Counted from the first letter of the stretch, positions 9,306 to 19,236 are shown. The stretch: DNA of 64,000 bases from an uncultured Pseudoteredinibacter sp. (GCF_947500695.1 NZ_CANMSS010000002.1:496001-560000); one strand, 5' to 3'. Notes: generated by a model not told the origin, from the sequence alone. Made by a program: numbers and translations.

Positions 9306-10886
9306 TTATTTATAGTTTTTGTAAATCTCTAAGATATCATCTAGATTCTCCAGCAAAGAATCTACGACCTTAGGATCAAACTGTTTACCTTTTTCAGATT
9401 TAATGAGCTCTAAAGCGTCTTCTATAGTCCAAGCATCTTTATAACAGCGCTTGCTAACTAGCGCATCGAAAACATCCGCTACGGCGGTAATTCGCGCTTC
9501 TAGTGGAATGTCCTCACCAGATAAATTACGTGGATAGCCACCACCTTCCCAGCGTTCATGGTGTCCACCAGCTAGATTGGCGGCTGTTTTGATAATCTCC
9601 AGGTCAGATCCTGACAGCATCTCCTCACCGATAAGGGCATGCTGCTTCATGGTTTCCCATTCATCGGCGTCCAGCTTGCCTTCTTTATGCAAAATCGCAT
9701 CTGGGCAGGCAATCTTGCCAATATCATGCAAAGGTGAGGCAATCTTAATAATTTGCGCCTTGGCTGCTGAGAGGCCACAGCCTAAAGCGAGTAGTTCTGA
9801 AGTCATTGCAACACGCTTTACGTGATTACCCGATTCGTTGGAGCGGTTTTCGATGGCCTCGCCTAATCGATAGGCAATCTCTTTTTGAGTGCGCTCTGTT
9901 TGGGCTTGCAATGAAAGGTTTTCATAAGCGATATTCACATTGCTGATAAATAGGTTCAGCAAGGAATACTGGTTTTTCTCATCGCTGCTATAGGTCATAT
10001 TGTTTAGCAGCAAGACTGTTGCGTCGGAGAACGGGCAACGCAAAATAATAGCCAGCTTATTGTTGGGAAGATTAACAATGCGCTCATCGGTAGCAAGTAG
10101 CTTTTCAACAGTGGTTCCAAACTCAGCGCGTACGTCGATATCGCTGATACCGCGGTAGCAGCCTGTCGCGGCTACCACTTCATAGTCACCATGATTACGC
10201 TGAATAGCAATTGAGTTATCCTCAATGACTAGGTTCATACTGCGCTCTAGCTTGCTTAAAGAAAAGATCTGCTCTAATACACCTTCAACGAATAAGCCTA
10301 AGGAGCGCTTGCCGAAAATATCACCGGTAGATTCTATGACCTTTTTCATGCCGGCTTCATGGGCCATTAGGGAATGGATGTCTTGGTAGGAACGCAGGGA
10401 GCTACAAGTCACTGTGTAGAGCTTATTGGCGGTTAACTCGGACTTTTCCTTGTAACCATTGATATCGTAGTCACGAACCACCTGTCGCTCTGGAGCGTCA
10501 CCAGGTTGGCCAGTACGCAAAACAATACGGACTTGGTTGTTTTTTAATTCTTCACGAATCCAGATAACCAGCAGTAATCCGGCATCTCTTGATTCCATGA
10601 CAACATCGAGCAATATCAGACCGATATCGTCCTCCTGCTGCAATATTTCTTTAGCTTCGGCCGCAGAATTTGCGTGCAATAGTTCAATACCACGGTTTTG
10701 ATACTCAAAATCACTTAGTGCTAGCTCAGTAATAGTGTGGATATCTGGCTCATCATCAACAACGAGAACCTTCCATGGGTCACCTTGAACCTGCGTTGGC
10801 TCGAAGCTAGATTTTTCGTTACTTAGAAAACTGTACTCAGGCATTGGAGCTTCCTTTAAGGCGTCTACTTTCATACTAGACGACAT
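9306..10886 (-). CDS. Response regulator with DUF3369-type middle region and HD-GYP domain
   Basis: The 526-residue protein has an N-terminal receiver domain (about 38-160) with the acidic pair D44-D45, phosphoacceptor D94 in LLDVVM and a KEKSE segment. The middle region (about 175-330) resembles DUF3369, which usually joins a receiver to HD-GYP. The C-terminal HD-GYP domain has H355, H387-D388, H416, H442-H443, G450-Y451-P452 and D471. All signature residues are present, so c-di-GMP phosphodiesterase activity is expected. It converges on the histidine kinase at 6125, which has no receiver of its own, making the pair candidate partners. The start is the first Met; Met5 or Met15 are alternatives because the receiver begins near residue 38. 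Confidence 0.92.
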   Translation of the reverse strand: MSSSMKVDALKEAPMPEYSFLSNEKSSFEPTQVQGDPWKVLVVDDEPDIHTITELALSDFEYQNRGIELLHANSAAEAKEILQQEDDIGLILLDVVMESRDAGLLLVIWIREELKNNQVRIVLRTGQPGDAPERQVVRDYDINGYKEKSELTANKLYTVTCSSLRSYQDIHSLMAHEAGMKKVIESTGDIFGKRSLGLFVEGVLEQIFSLSKLERSMNLVIEDNSIAIQRNHGDYEVVAATGCYRGISDIDVRAEFGTTVEKLLATDERIVNLPNNKLAIILRCPFSDATVLLLNNMTYSSDEKNQYSLLNLFISNVNIAYENLSLQAQTERTQKEIAYRLGEAIENRSNESGNHVKRVAMTSELLALGCGLSAAKAQIIKIASPLHDIGKIACPDAILHKEGKLDADEWETMKQHALIGEEMLSGSDLEIIKTAANLAGGHHERWEGGGYPRNLSGEDIPLEARITAVADVFDALVSKRCYKDAWTIEDALELIKSEKGKQFDPKVVDSLLENLDDILEIYKNYK

Positions 10887-11143
10887 TATTTAGCAGTGCA
10901 CATCGGAATGAGCTTTTTACACTAAATTCTTTTTTTGACCCTTCAACAGTGGGCCTGGCAGCGAATCTAGATCTTATTTTTAGTCTATTTCAAGGTTTTA
11001 AGACTAATAAGAAATTTGGCCTGTTTCAATTTATGTGAGGCAGTTTATGTTTTCACTCTAAGGGAGGAGTTTGCTTGGGTGTTTTTTTCACCAGCTCGGC
11101 CTGCTTTTGCCCAAATTAAACCCTGCTTTATTAGGTCGTCATT

Positions 11144-12271
11144 ATGGAGCACAGCTCAGAAAGTAAGAGTCGTATTTTGTTGCTAATGTGTCAGCATTGG
11201 CAGGGTCGGTATCTACGTCGTGCGATCCACGGCCTAAAATCTGCAAATGAATTTTTTGGTTTGAGTACTAAAGAGCAAATACAGCGGATTGGGGAAGAGG
11301 CCCATTCTCTTCTACAAAGCCATAAACAAGGTCAGAAAGGCGGAATCTTAGAAGCGAAACTAAGACAGCTAATAAGCTATTGTGATGATCAATCGGTACG
11401 CTTGCTACTCTCAATTGATGCTGATTACCCGAAACTGCTGCAGGAGACAGCGGACCCTCCAGAACTGTTATTTGTGAAGGGAAGCTTGGAGGTGCTACAT
11501 TGGCCACAGCTAGCTATTGTAGGCAGTCGCAAGGCAAGTCCTTCGGGAATTAAGCAAGCAGAGCAGATCTCAAGGGAGCTTAGTGATGCAGGGATTGCGA
11601 TAACAAGTGGTCTGGCTCTCGGGATAGATTCTGCAGCGCACCGTGGCTGTCTAGCCGCGGGCGGCAGGACAATTGCGGTATTAGGTAGTGGCCTCGATCA
11701 ACTCTATCCACGTCGCAATATAGACTTGAGTCAGCAGATTATTAACTCAGGAGGCACCGTGCTAAGCGAGTACCCCTTTGGTACGCCTCCCATTGCGGCG
11801 AACTTCCCTAAGCGAAACCGCATAGTGACGGGCCTAGCCTTGGGCACACTAGTCGTGGAAGCCGCTGAGCGAAGCGGTTCTTTGATCAGCGCTTCATTGG
11901 CCCTTGAGGAAAATCGCGAGGTGTTTGCAATACCTGGCTCCATCAATAACCCGTTGAGCCGAGGTTGCCACAAGCTGTTAAAGCAGGGCGCGGTGTTGGT
12001 GGAAGGTGCTGAAGATATCGCCCAACATTTAAGTGGGGCCATCCAAGGTCAGTTGGATTTTAAAACGGCTACAGCTGAAGCAGAGAAAGAGCCCGAGCCT
12101 ATTCTTAGTCGTGATGGCCTATTGGAATTTATCGGCTACGACCCGCTTAGTGTTGATGAAATTCAGCTTAGTAGCGGGCTGCGAGTCGAGGAAATCTCGA
12201 TACAGCTGATGGAGTTAGAGCTAAATGGTCATATTTGCCAGCAGGCCGGGCTATATCAGCGTGTTAAATAG
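11144..12271 (+). CDS. dprA: DNA-processing protein DprA (Smf)
   Basis: The 375-residue protein loads RecA on single-stranded DNA during natural transformation. The Rossmann-like core carries VGSRKASPSG, SGLALGIDSAAHRG, VLGSGLDQLYPRRN and EAAERSGSLISASLALE, all typical of DprA. A C-terminal winged-helix-like segment (about 310-375) is also present. An N-terminal helical domain of about 85 residues precedes the core. It is transcribed away from the HD-GYP gene across a 257-bp intergenic region. In related genomes dprA directly follows the LysM gene, so the signalling pair is inserted here. The topoisomerase-like and smg genes often found beside dprA are absent. Confidence 0.96.
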   Translation: MEHSSESKSRILLLMCQHWQGRYLRRAIHGLKSANEFFGLSTKEQIQRIGEEAHSLLQSHKQGQKGGILEAKLRQLISYCDDQSVRLLLSIDADYPKLLQETADPPELLFVKGSLEVLHWPQLAIVGSRKASPSGIKQAEQISRELSDAGIAITSGLALGIDSAAHRGCLAAGGRTIAVLGSGLDQLYPRRNIDLSQQIINSGGTVLSEYPFGTPPIAANFPKRNRIVTGLALGTLVVEAAERSGSLISASLALEENREVFAIPGSINNPLSRGCHKLLKQGAVLVEGAEDIAQHLSGAIQGQLDFKTATAEAEKEPEPILSRDGLLEFIGYDPLSVDEIQLSSGLRVEEISIQLMELELNGHICQQAGLYQRVK

Positions 12272-12307
12272 GGGCTTTGGGAAGAATGCTAAGTTTTTCA
12301 AAAATGC

Positions 12308-12336
12308 TTGAGCACGGCATAAAGTTCGGGTAAATT
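12308..12336 (+). promoter_or_regulatory. Candidate sigma-70 promoter of purE
   Basis: TTGAGC and TAAATT are separated by 17 nt, with the -10 box ending 30 nt before the purE ATG. It matches consensus at 4 of 6 positions in each box. It is predicted by eye only. Confidence 0.4.
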
Positions 12337-12366
12337 TGCCGCTTTTTCGCACAAGAGACTAAGCCG

Positions 12367-12873
12367 ATGAGCAAACCATTTGTTGCTATTTTGATGGGTT
12401 CTGATTCAGACCTACCTATTATGGAAGCCGCTTTCGATACCCTAGACAAGCTAGGCGTACCTTTCGAAGCTAAAGTTAGCTCCGCTCACCGTACCCCAGA
12501 AGCTACCCACACTTATGTTAAAGATGCTGATGCCCGTGGTGCTGGCGCCTTTATCTGTGCCGCTGGGATGGCTGCTCACTTGGCTGGTGCTGTTTCTGCA
12601 AACACCTTAAAGCCAGTAATTGGCGTGCCAATTAACTCTTCTTTGGACGGTCTAGATGCATTGTTGTCTACTGTTCAAATGCCTGGTGGTATCCCAGTAG
12701 CTACCGTTGCTATCGGTAAAGCAGGTGCTAAGAACGCAGCTTATTTAGCGGCTCAGATCCTAGGTACCTCAGACGCTGAGTTGCACCAGAAGTTGATCGA
12801 CGAGCGTAAAGCTAATGCTGATGCCGTTATCGCTAAAGATGCTTCTTTGCAGGAAAAATTAGCTCAGCGCTAA
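12367..12873 (+). CDS. purE: 5-(carboxyamino)imidazole ribonucleotide mutase, class I PurE
   Basis: The 168-residue enzyme converts N5-CAIR to CAIR in purine synthesis. The family signatures are visible: MGSDSDLP (10-17), SSAHRTPE with catalytic His41, AGMAAHLAG and GVPINSSLDGLDALLSTVQMP. These identify the bacterial class I mutase, which normally needs PurK to make N5-CAIR. No purK follows; instead tsaC starts 7 nt after the stop. Codon use looks biased toward frequently used codons, consistent with high expression. A candidate promoter lies directly upstream. Confidence 0.97.
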   Translation: MSKPFVAILMGSDSDLPIMEAAFDTLDKLGVPFEAKVSSAHRTPEATHTYVKDADARGAGAFICAAGMAAHLAGAVSANTLKPVIGVPINSSLDGLDALLSTVQMPGGIPVATVAIGKAGAKNAAYLAAQILGTSDAELHQKLIDERKANADAVIAKDASLQEKLAQR

Positions 12874-12880
12874 TTAGACT

Positions 12881-13444
12881 GTGAACTGGGCCCTAAATCC
12901 TCGTATTCGCCGTCTTGCAGAGCAAATGCATGATGGAGGCGTTATCGCCTATCCGACCGAAGCGGTTTGGGGTCTAGGTTGCGATCCTTTTCAGCAGGAG
13001 GCCGTTGAGCATATCCTGTTCTTAAAAGGTCGTGCCCAAGCCAAGGGGCTTATCTTGGTTGCGGCCGATATTGAGCAGTTCGAGCCTTTTCTTGCGGGTA
13101 TCTGCCGTGATCAATACGCTAAATTAGAAGAGACTTGGCCTGGGCCTAATACTTGGCTGGTGCCTGTTAATGGCTATTGTCCAAACTGGATTAGCGGTCG
13201 TTTTGACTCTGTTGCTTTGCGCGTCAGTGCTCACCCGGTTGTCGCTGGCCTTTGCCGAGCTTTTGGCGGCCCGATTGTTTCTACCTCAGCAAACCCCCAG
13301 GGTTTACCACCGGCCATTAGTGCTATGCATGCTGAGCGCTACTTTCACGGCTGTCTTGCCGGCTTGGCTCCAGGGCTTGTGAATACCAAGGCCAAACCTT
13401 CCACCATTCGTGATTTACGCACGGGCGACATTATTCGCGCCTAA
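12881..13444 (+). CDS. tsaC: Threonylcarbamoyl-AMP synthase TsaC (YrdC/Sua5 family)
   Basis: The 187-residue protein makes threonylcarbamoyl-AMP for the t6A37 tRNA modification. Conserved motifs include AYPTEAVWGLGCDP near residues 23-36, the KGR segment FLKGRAQAKG and STSANPQGLPP near residues 137-147. The length fits the short TsaC form, without the C-terminal Sua5 domain. It starts with GTG at 12881, 7 nt after purE, so the two are probably cotranscribed. tsaC next to hemF and aroE is conserved in gammaproteobacteria. Confidence 0.95.
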   Translation: MNWALNPRIRRLAEQMHDGGVIAYPTEAVWGLGCDPFQQEAVEHILFLKGRAQAKGLILVAADIEQFEPFLAGICRDQYAKLEETWPGPNTWLVPVNGYCPNWISGRFDSVALRVSAHPVVAGLCRAFGGPIVSTSANPQGLPPAISAMHAERYFHGCLAGLAPGLVNTKAKPSTIRDLRTGDIIRA

Positions 13445-13538
13445 GCCTTGCCTTAGCTGGGCTCTGCTCTAATAGCTAAAAGATATTTCCAACTGCAGTG
13501 ATCATGGGCTTTTGTTACTATGCCAAGCCCAATAATGA

Positions 13539-14468
<930 letters not shown>

Positions 14469-14479
14469 GCGAGGTTACC

Positions 14480-15313
14480 GTGACTAATTCGACGATAGAT
14501 CGTTATGCGGTGCTAGGTAACCCCATAGCCCATTCCAAATCGCCACTGATACACCAATCATTTGCTGAGCAATGTGCTGAAACCATTAGCTACGAAGCCA
14601 TTTGCGCGCAAAATTTTGCAGAGGAGGCAGGTAAATTCTTTGCACAAGGGGGCAAGGGAATGAATGTCACCGTACCCTTTAAGCTGGATGCGCTGGAGTT
14701 TGCTGATGAGCTTAGCCCTAGAGCCTATCGAGCTGGCGCCAGTAATACCCTGATTTTGCAGGAAGATGGCCGTATTTGCGCCGAAAATACCGATGGTGTA
14801 GGTATGGTGCGCGATATTGAGCAAAACCTATCTTGGCCCTTAGCTGGCAAAAGGGTTTTACTTTTAGGTGCAGGCGGGGCTGTGCGTGGCGTCATTCAGC
14901 CTTTATTGGCCTTGAGCCCTGCGGCGCTGCATATAGCAAATCGTACGGCTTCTAAGGCTCAACTGCTAGCCGATGAATTTGCCGATATTGGCAAGATTAC
15001 AACTTCTGGTTTTTCAGATATTGAGCCGGGCCAGTTTGATATCATCATTAATGGCAGTGCGGCTAGCCTGCAAGGCGATAGCTTGCCACTGGCCAATAGG
15101 GTCGCTGAGGGCTGCTATTGCTACGATATGATGTACGCCGCAGAGCCCACGATGTTTATGAGCTGGGCCAAGAATAATGGTGCTCGAGCTGAAGCTGATG
15201 GTCTTGGTATGTTGGTCGAACAGGCCGCTGAATCCTTTTATTTGTGGCGTGGCAAGCGCCCCGACACCGCTCTAATCTTAGCTCAATTGCGTCAGCAGTT
15301 GCTGTCTAGCTAA
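14480..15313 (+). CDS. aroE: Shikimate dehydrogenase (NADP+)
   Basis: The enzyme reduces 3-dehydroshikimate to shikimate. The substrate-binding domain has NPIAHSKSPLIHQ and the catalytic-lysine motif NVTVPFK, followed by ENTDGVGM. The NADP-binding Rossmann motif is LLGAGGAVRGV, and ADGLGMLVEQAA closes the domain. I chose the GTG at 14480 because GAGG (14471-14474) sits 5 nt upstream and it gives 277 residues, close to the family norm of 272. A longer in-frame start (TTG at 14453) would overlap hemF by 16 nt and has no better support. It is probably cotranscribed with hemF. Confidence 0.95.
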   Translation: MTNSTIDRYAVLGNPIAHSKSPLIHQSFAEQCAETISYEAICAQNFAEEAGKFFAQGGKGMNVTVPFKLDALEFADELSPRAYRAGASNTLILQEDGRICAENTDGVGMVRDIEQNLSWPLAGKRVLLLGAGGAVRGVIQPLLALSPAALHIANRTASKAQLLADEFADIGKITTSGFSDIEPGQFDIIINGSAASLQGDSLPLANRVAEGCYCYDMMYAAEPTMFMSWAKNNGARAEADGLGMLVEQAAESFYLWRGKRPDTALILAQLRQQLLSS

Positions 15314-15442
15314 ATTAATCTCAAAGTTTTTCTGGCGCCTGCATCCATTCGGCTGTTTGCGCCGTCTTAAGCAATACCAAGCGATATTCGCTTAGCAATA
15401 GCAGGGCAGAAGATCACTGCCCAATGAAACACTACGAGGAAT

Positions 15443-16252
15443 ATGAATATGAATCATTTAAACCTAAAGCAGCTGTTCGCCGCGCTGCTGATGATGTGCA
15501 CCATAGTGGGTGCAGCGGCGGTAACGGCCGAAAGCGAAGCTGATAGTCACCGTAAAGTGATTGTGGTGAAAGATGGTGATGTTGAAAAAACCATCGATCT
15601 CAATGTTGAATCTGGTGAAATTGTGGTCCGCACCGGTGATGGCAGCGACGAGCAGAAGAAAGTCACCATCAACTTGGGCTCTTTTATCGGCGAGAACGTC
15701 CTTAAAGAGATTGCCCATGAGCTAGAAAAAGAAGGTGTTGAGATAGACGGCAAAATCGTCCTTGAAAGAGAGGCCGAGCACCAAGATGAAATGGAAAGCG
15801 AGCGCCAAAGCGAAAGCAAATCCCGGGTGGTGTATAAAAAGGGTGGAAATGCATTTACCGACTCAATCGGCGATTTTCTCGAAGCTTTAGTGGCAGTTGT
15901 CGCCATTGTTTTGATCTTTGGCATGCCGGTATTGATCGTAGGTGTGGTTATGTATGGTCGTCATAAGCGCCGCGAGCTGATCAATCAGAGTATTGATAAG
16001 ATGCTTGAGAAAGGCCAAGAGATTCCGCCTGAAATGTTCCAAGAGGCAACCGGTAAGTCTGAGAAGAGCACTCAGAGTAAAGGCGTCATGCTGATCGCTG
16101 TAGGTGTTGGCTTGATGGGCTTCTTAGGTGCAGTTGCCGGTGAGGTTGGTGCGGTAGGCTTAATCCCAGCGCTGATTGGTGTAGCTCACCTTTACATCTG
16201 GAAGACTGAGCAAGCTCAGCAAGAAAAAGAAAACAACAGCCAATCCGTATAA
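15443..16252 (+). CDS. Exported/membrane protein with DUF6249-like region, upstream of ECF sigma factor
   Basis: The 269-residue protein has an N-terminal hydrophobic segment resembling a signal peptide (LFAALLMMCTIVGAAAVTAES), then a charged periplasmic region (about 30-140). Three more hydrophobic segments follow: about 148-170 (VAVVAIVLIFGMPVLIVGVV), 215-230 and 234-250. After the first comes MYGRHKRRELINQSIDKMLEKGQEIPPEMF. That segment, with two closing helices, resembles DUF6249, which often precedes sigma-70 factor genes. Two small hairpins (15379-15393 and 15404-15422) lie in the leader. The ECF sigma gene starts 26 nt downstream. A role in sensing for that sigma factor is inference. 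Confidence 0.75.
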   Translation: MNMNHLNLKQLFAALLMMCTIVGAAAVTAESEADSHRKVIVVKDGDVEKTIDLNVESGEIVVRTGDGSDEQKKVTINLGSFIGENVLKEIAHELEKEGVEIDGKIVLEREAEHQDEMESERQSESKSRVVYKKGGNAFTDSIGDFLEALVAVVAIVLIFGMPVLIVGVVMYGRHKRRELINQSIDKMLEKGQEIPPEMFQEATGKSEKSTQSKGVMLIAVGVGLMGFLGAVAGEVGAVGLIPALIGVAHLYIWKTEQAQQEKENNSQSV

Positions 16253-16278
16253 CAAAAACAGTAACTTAGGCCACCTTT

Positions 16279-16839
16279 GTGATAGAGCTTAGCGACCAAC
16301 AACTGATTGACCTCGTAGTAAAGGCGGGTAACCAACGCGCCTTTGCTATCTTGGTTAATCGCCATCAATCTGGCTTGCGCGCATCATTGCGCCAATGGTG
16401 CCAGAACGATGCCTTGGCTGATGATCTAGCCCAGGAAACCTTTTTAAAGGCTTTCCGTAAGTTAGACAGTTTTCAGTCAAACGCTAAGCTGAGTACCTGG
16501 TTATACCGGATCGCTTATAATACCTTCCTCGATTATAAGAAGATCAAGAAGAACAACTTCCAGGATACTTTTGAGGACATTGATAATGTTCACTCGGCAG
16601 CGGGCTCTGATTTAGAGCATGTGGGTAATAGCAGGGACCTTGATCAAGCCCTAGCCCAGCTGCCGGATATTCAAAGGCAAACCATTGACCTGTGTTATAC
16701 TCAAGGGATGAGCCACAGTGAAGCTGCTGAAATCTTGCAGTGTCCTGTGGGTTCGGTAAAATCCCATGTTCAGCGGGCTAAACAGAAGCTCAAGGCTATC
16801 TTGGCTGCACCCGCAACCGCTCAAGTAGCGGGGGAATGA
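16279..16839 (+). CDS. RNA polymerase sigma-70 factor, ECF subfamily
   Basis: The 186-residue protein has region 2 (about 20-90) with DDLAQETFLKAFRKLDSF and TWLYRIAYNTFLDYKK. Region 4 (about 120-175) includes RQTIDLCYTQGMSHSEAAEI and CPVGSVKSHVQRAKQKLK, a helix-turn-helix for the -35 element. Region 3 is absent, as in ECF sigma factors. It starts with GTG at 16279, and its 3' end overlaps the next gene by 4 nt (ATGA), so the two are translationally coupled. The regulated genes are unknown; this operon itself is the obvious first candidate. Confidence 0.94.
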   Translation: MIELSDQQLIDLVVKAGNQRAFAILVNRHQSGLRASLRQWCQNDALADDLAQETFLKAFRKLDSFQSNAKLSTWLYRIAYNTFLDYKKIKKNNFQDTFEDIDNVHSAAGSDLEHVGNSRDLDQALAQLPDIQRQTIDLCYTQGMSHSEAAEILQCPVGSVKSHVQRAKQKLKAILAAPATAQVAGE

Positions 16840-17183
16840 AGACTATGAATGATCAAGAATTTGAACTATTTCTTCAGCGAGAGCTGAAGGCCCAAAATGA
16901 CTACATTGCGGATGATGGCTTTACTGATGCTTTGATGGCTCAGTTGCCAGCCAAGCCCGACCGAGAAAAAGCCAAGCCAAACCGCTTGGTGGTATGGGCC
17001 GCGATTTTGTCGACGGTACTCGTTGCTGCGATCCTGCCTTTGCAGGCTATGTTGCAGGGCTTTGCCTCAATTTTCACCCAGCCAAGCGCAAACTGGGCGA
17101 CTTTGCTGGGCTTAGGTCTTAGCATGCTAGCTGTAGCGGCTCTAGTTGTGTGGAATGACCGAACTCGCATTTTTGAAGTATAG
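16836..17183 (+). CDS. Small two-helix membrane protein, probable anti-sigma or accessory factor
   Basis: The 115-residue protein overlaps the ECF sigma gene by 4 nt. Residues 1-45 are polar and acidic (NDQEFELFLQRELKAQNDYI). Two hydrophobic helices follow at about 52-70 and 86-105, and the C-terminus is short and basic. A cytoplasmic N-terminus plus membrane anchor directly after a sigma gene is the usual anti-sigma layout. I see no zinc-binding HxxxCxxC motif, so it is not a ZAS-type anti-sigma factor. The functional assignment comes from position only. Confidence 0.65.
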   Translation: MKTMNDQEFELFLQRELKAQNDYIADDGFTDALMAQLPAKPDREKAKPNRLVVWAAILSTVLVAAILPLQAMLQGFASIFTQPSANWATLLGLGLSMLAVAALVVWNDRTRIFEV

Positions 17184-17216
17184 ACCCCCCCAAAGTTCTT
17201 AATTCCTATTTTATCA

Positions 17217-17250
17217 GCGGCCAATGATTTTCATTGGCCGTTGTTCGTCT
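17217..17250 (+). terminator. Terminator of the DUF6249-ECF-membrane protein operon
   Basis: CGGCCAATGA-ttt-TCATTGGCCG is a perfect 10-bp stem with a 3-nt loop, followed by TTGTTCGTCT. The T-tract is weak, but the stem is strong and lies 34 nt after the last stop. Confidence 0.7.
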
Positions 17251-17330
17251 AACTACCGTAAAACAACAATATCTGTGTATGGCGGCTGATATTACTCAAC
17301 CAGACTACACATTCGTCATGAGGAAATACC

Positions 17331-19133
17331 ATGAAGTTGATGACTAAAGCGACGCGCTTAGCGGTAGCGCTCGTAGCTGCAAGCAGCGCAACATGGGCGC
17401 TTGCTGAAAAAACCGAGTCTGAAAAGGCTACTGAGTTTTTCGAAAGCTCATTTAAAGAATCTTTGGCTAATAAGCCGATGTACCTTACTTACTTAGGTAT
17501 GAAGGAAAAGTACGGCGAGTGGGGTGATATCTCCGCAGCGGAAGATGATCGAGATATAGCACTTGTTAAGAAGCAATTGGCCGAACTTAAGAAAATTGAT
17601 TTCGACAAATTGGGCGAGCAAGAAAAGCTAAGTTATCGCTTATTTGAAGAACAGGCCAAAGATCAGATCTTTGCGGATCGTTATCGTGATTATGGCTACC
17701 AAGTTAATCAAATGTTTGGCCTTCAGTCCCAGCTTCCATCGTTTCTGATCAACATGCATCGCGTTGATAATGTTAGCGATGCTGAGGCTTATATCTCCCG
17801 CCTGAAAAAAGCCAAGCCACTTTTTGATCAACTTATTGTGCGCATGCAAAGCAGCGAAAAACTAGGTGTAGTGCCGCCAAAGTTTGTTTTCCCGATGGTG
17901 ATCAGCGACAGTAAAAATATCATTGCCGGTAAGCCTTTTGAAAAAGACGCCAAAGAAGACAACCCAGTTTGGGCAGACATCCAAGGCAAAATTGAAAAGC
18001 TAGAAGCTACTGACGAAGAAAAAGCAAAATTGCGAAAAGAAGCGAAAGCGGCTTTATTGGGTGAATTTAAAAATGCCTATGCTGCTTTGATTGGCTTCTT
18101 AGAAAGTCAGGAAAAGCGCGCTGATACGCGTGATGGTGTTTGGAAGTTTCCTAAAGGCGAAGAGTATTACAAGTATCGCCTAAAAGACATGACCACCACA
18201 GATATGACTGCGGATGAAATCCATAAGCTAGGCCTTTCTGAGGTTGCTCGTATTCACGATGAAATGCGTGCGATTAAAGAAAAGGTCGGTTTTAAAGGTG
18301 ATTTGCAGGCATTCTTCAAATTTATGCGCAATGATGCCCAGTTTAAATTACCCAACACCGATGAAGGTCGTCAGAAGTACTTAGATGATGCCGTTAAAAC
18401 CATCGATGTCATGAAGTCCCGCTTAGATGAGCTATTCCTTACTAAGCCAAAAGCTGATTTGGTAGTTACCCGTGTTGAGCCTTTCCGTGAGGACTCGGCT
18501 GGCCGTGCATTTTATCAGCGTCCATCTTTAGATGGCTCTCGCCCTGGACGTTACTACGTAAACTTAGCTGATATGAATGAGATGGCAGTGTATGAGCTAG
18601 AAGCTTTGGCTTATCACGAAGGTATTCCTGGCCACCATATGCAACTGGCGATCGCTCAAGAGTTAGAAGGTATTCCAACATTCCGTAAGGTAGGTGGTTA
18701 CACAGCCTATACCGAAGGTTGGGGTTTGTACTCTGAAACGCTACCAAAGGAGATTGGTTTTTATCAGGACCCTTATTCTGACTTTGGTCGCTTATCAATG
18801 GAGCTATGGCGTGCTTGTCGTTTAGTGGTTGATACTGGTATTCACGCTAAGAAGTGGACACGTGAGCAGGCTATTAAATATTTACGTGATAGCACACCTA
18901 GTCCTGAACTAGACGTTGTAAAAGCCATCGAGCGTTACATTGTTATGCCTGGACAGGCGACTGCCTATAAGATTGGTCAAATCAAAATTATGCAATTGCG
19001 TGCTAAGGCCAAGAAGGCGCTAGCAGAAAAATTTGATATTCGTGAATTCCACGATGTTATTTTGCGCAATGGCATGTTGCCATTAGGTATCTTGGAAGAG
19101 CAAGTCGACCAGTATATCGCCAGCAAGGGCTAA
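17331..19133 (+). CDS. Exported DUF885 family protein (putative metallopeptidase-like)
   Basis: The 600-residue protein starts with a signal peptide (ATRLAVALVAASSATWALA). The DUF885 hallmark is YHEGIPGHHMQLAIAQELEG near residues 425-444, where HEGxPGHH resembles a zinc-binding HExxH-type helix. It is followed by YTEGWGLYSETLPKE, which could provide a glutamate ligand. Family members run about 580-610 residues and are exported or lipoprotein-anchored. Some have been proposed to be peptidases, but the substrate is generally unknown. A terminator directly follows and the upstream operon is also terminated, so the gene is monocistronic. Confidence 0.88.
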   Translation: MKLMTKATRLAVALVAASSATWALAEKTESEKATEFFESSFKESLANKPMYLTYLGMKEKYGEWGDISAAEDDRDIALVKKQLAELKKIDFDKLGEQEKLSYRLFEEQAKDQIFADRYRDYGYQVNQMFGLQSQLPSFLINMHRVDNVSDAEAYISRLKKAKPLFDQLIVRMQSSEKLGVVPPKFVFPMVISDSKNIIAGKPFEKDAKEDNPVWADIQGKIEKLEATDEEKAKLRKEAKAALLGEFKNAYAALIGFLESQEKRADTRDGVWKFPKGEEYYKYRLKDMTTTDMTADEIHKLGLSEVARIHDEMRAIKEKVGFKGDLQAFFKFMRNDAQFKLPNTDEGRQKYLDDAVKTIDVMKSRLDELFLTKPKADLVVTRVEPFREDSAGRAFYQRPSLDGSRPGRYYVNLADMNEMAVYELEALAYHEGIPGHHMQLAIAQELEGIPTFRKVGGYTAYTEGWGLYSETLPKEIGFYQDPYSDFGRLSMELWRACRLVVDTGIHAKKWTREQAIKYLRDSTPSPELDVVKAIERYIVMPGQATAYKIGQIKIMQLRAKAKKALAEKFDIREFHDVILRNGMLPLGILEEQVDQYIASKG

Positions 19134-19140
19134 TCTTGTT

Positions 19141-19170
19141 GAAGCCGGTTCATAGAGCCGGCTTCATTCT
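19141..19170 (+). terminator. Terminator of the DUF885 gene
   Basis: GAAGCCGG (19141-19148) pairs with CCGGCTTC (19158-19165) across a 9-nt loop, followed by ATTCTC. It begins 7 nt after the stop codon. Confidence 0.8.
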
Positions 19171-19236
19171 CAAACTATTATTTGTATTCGAACGTTTATC
19201 CTTTTCAAATAACGGCATTCCCTGCTAGCGAATACG

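Noticed and set aside
15547..15924. 125-codon reverse-strand frame opposite the DUF6249-like gene
   Set aside because: It is a shadow of a coding frame with a signal peptide and membrane helices; no ribosome site or neighbour supports it.
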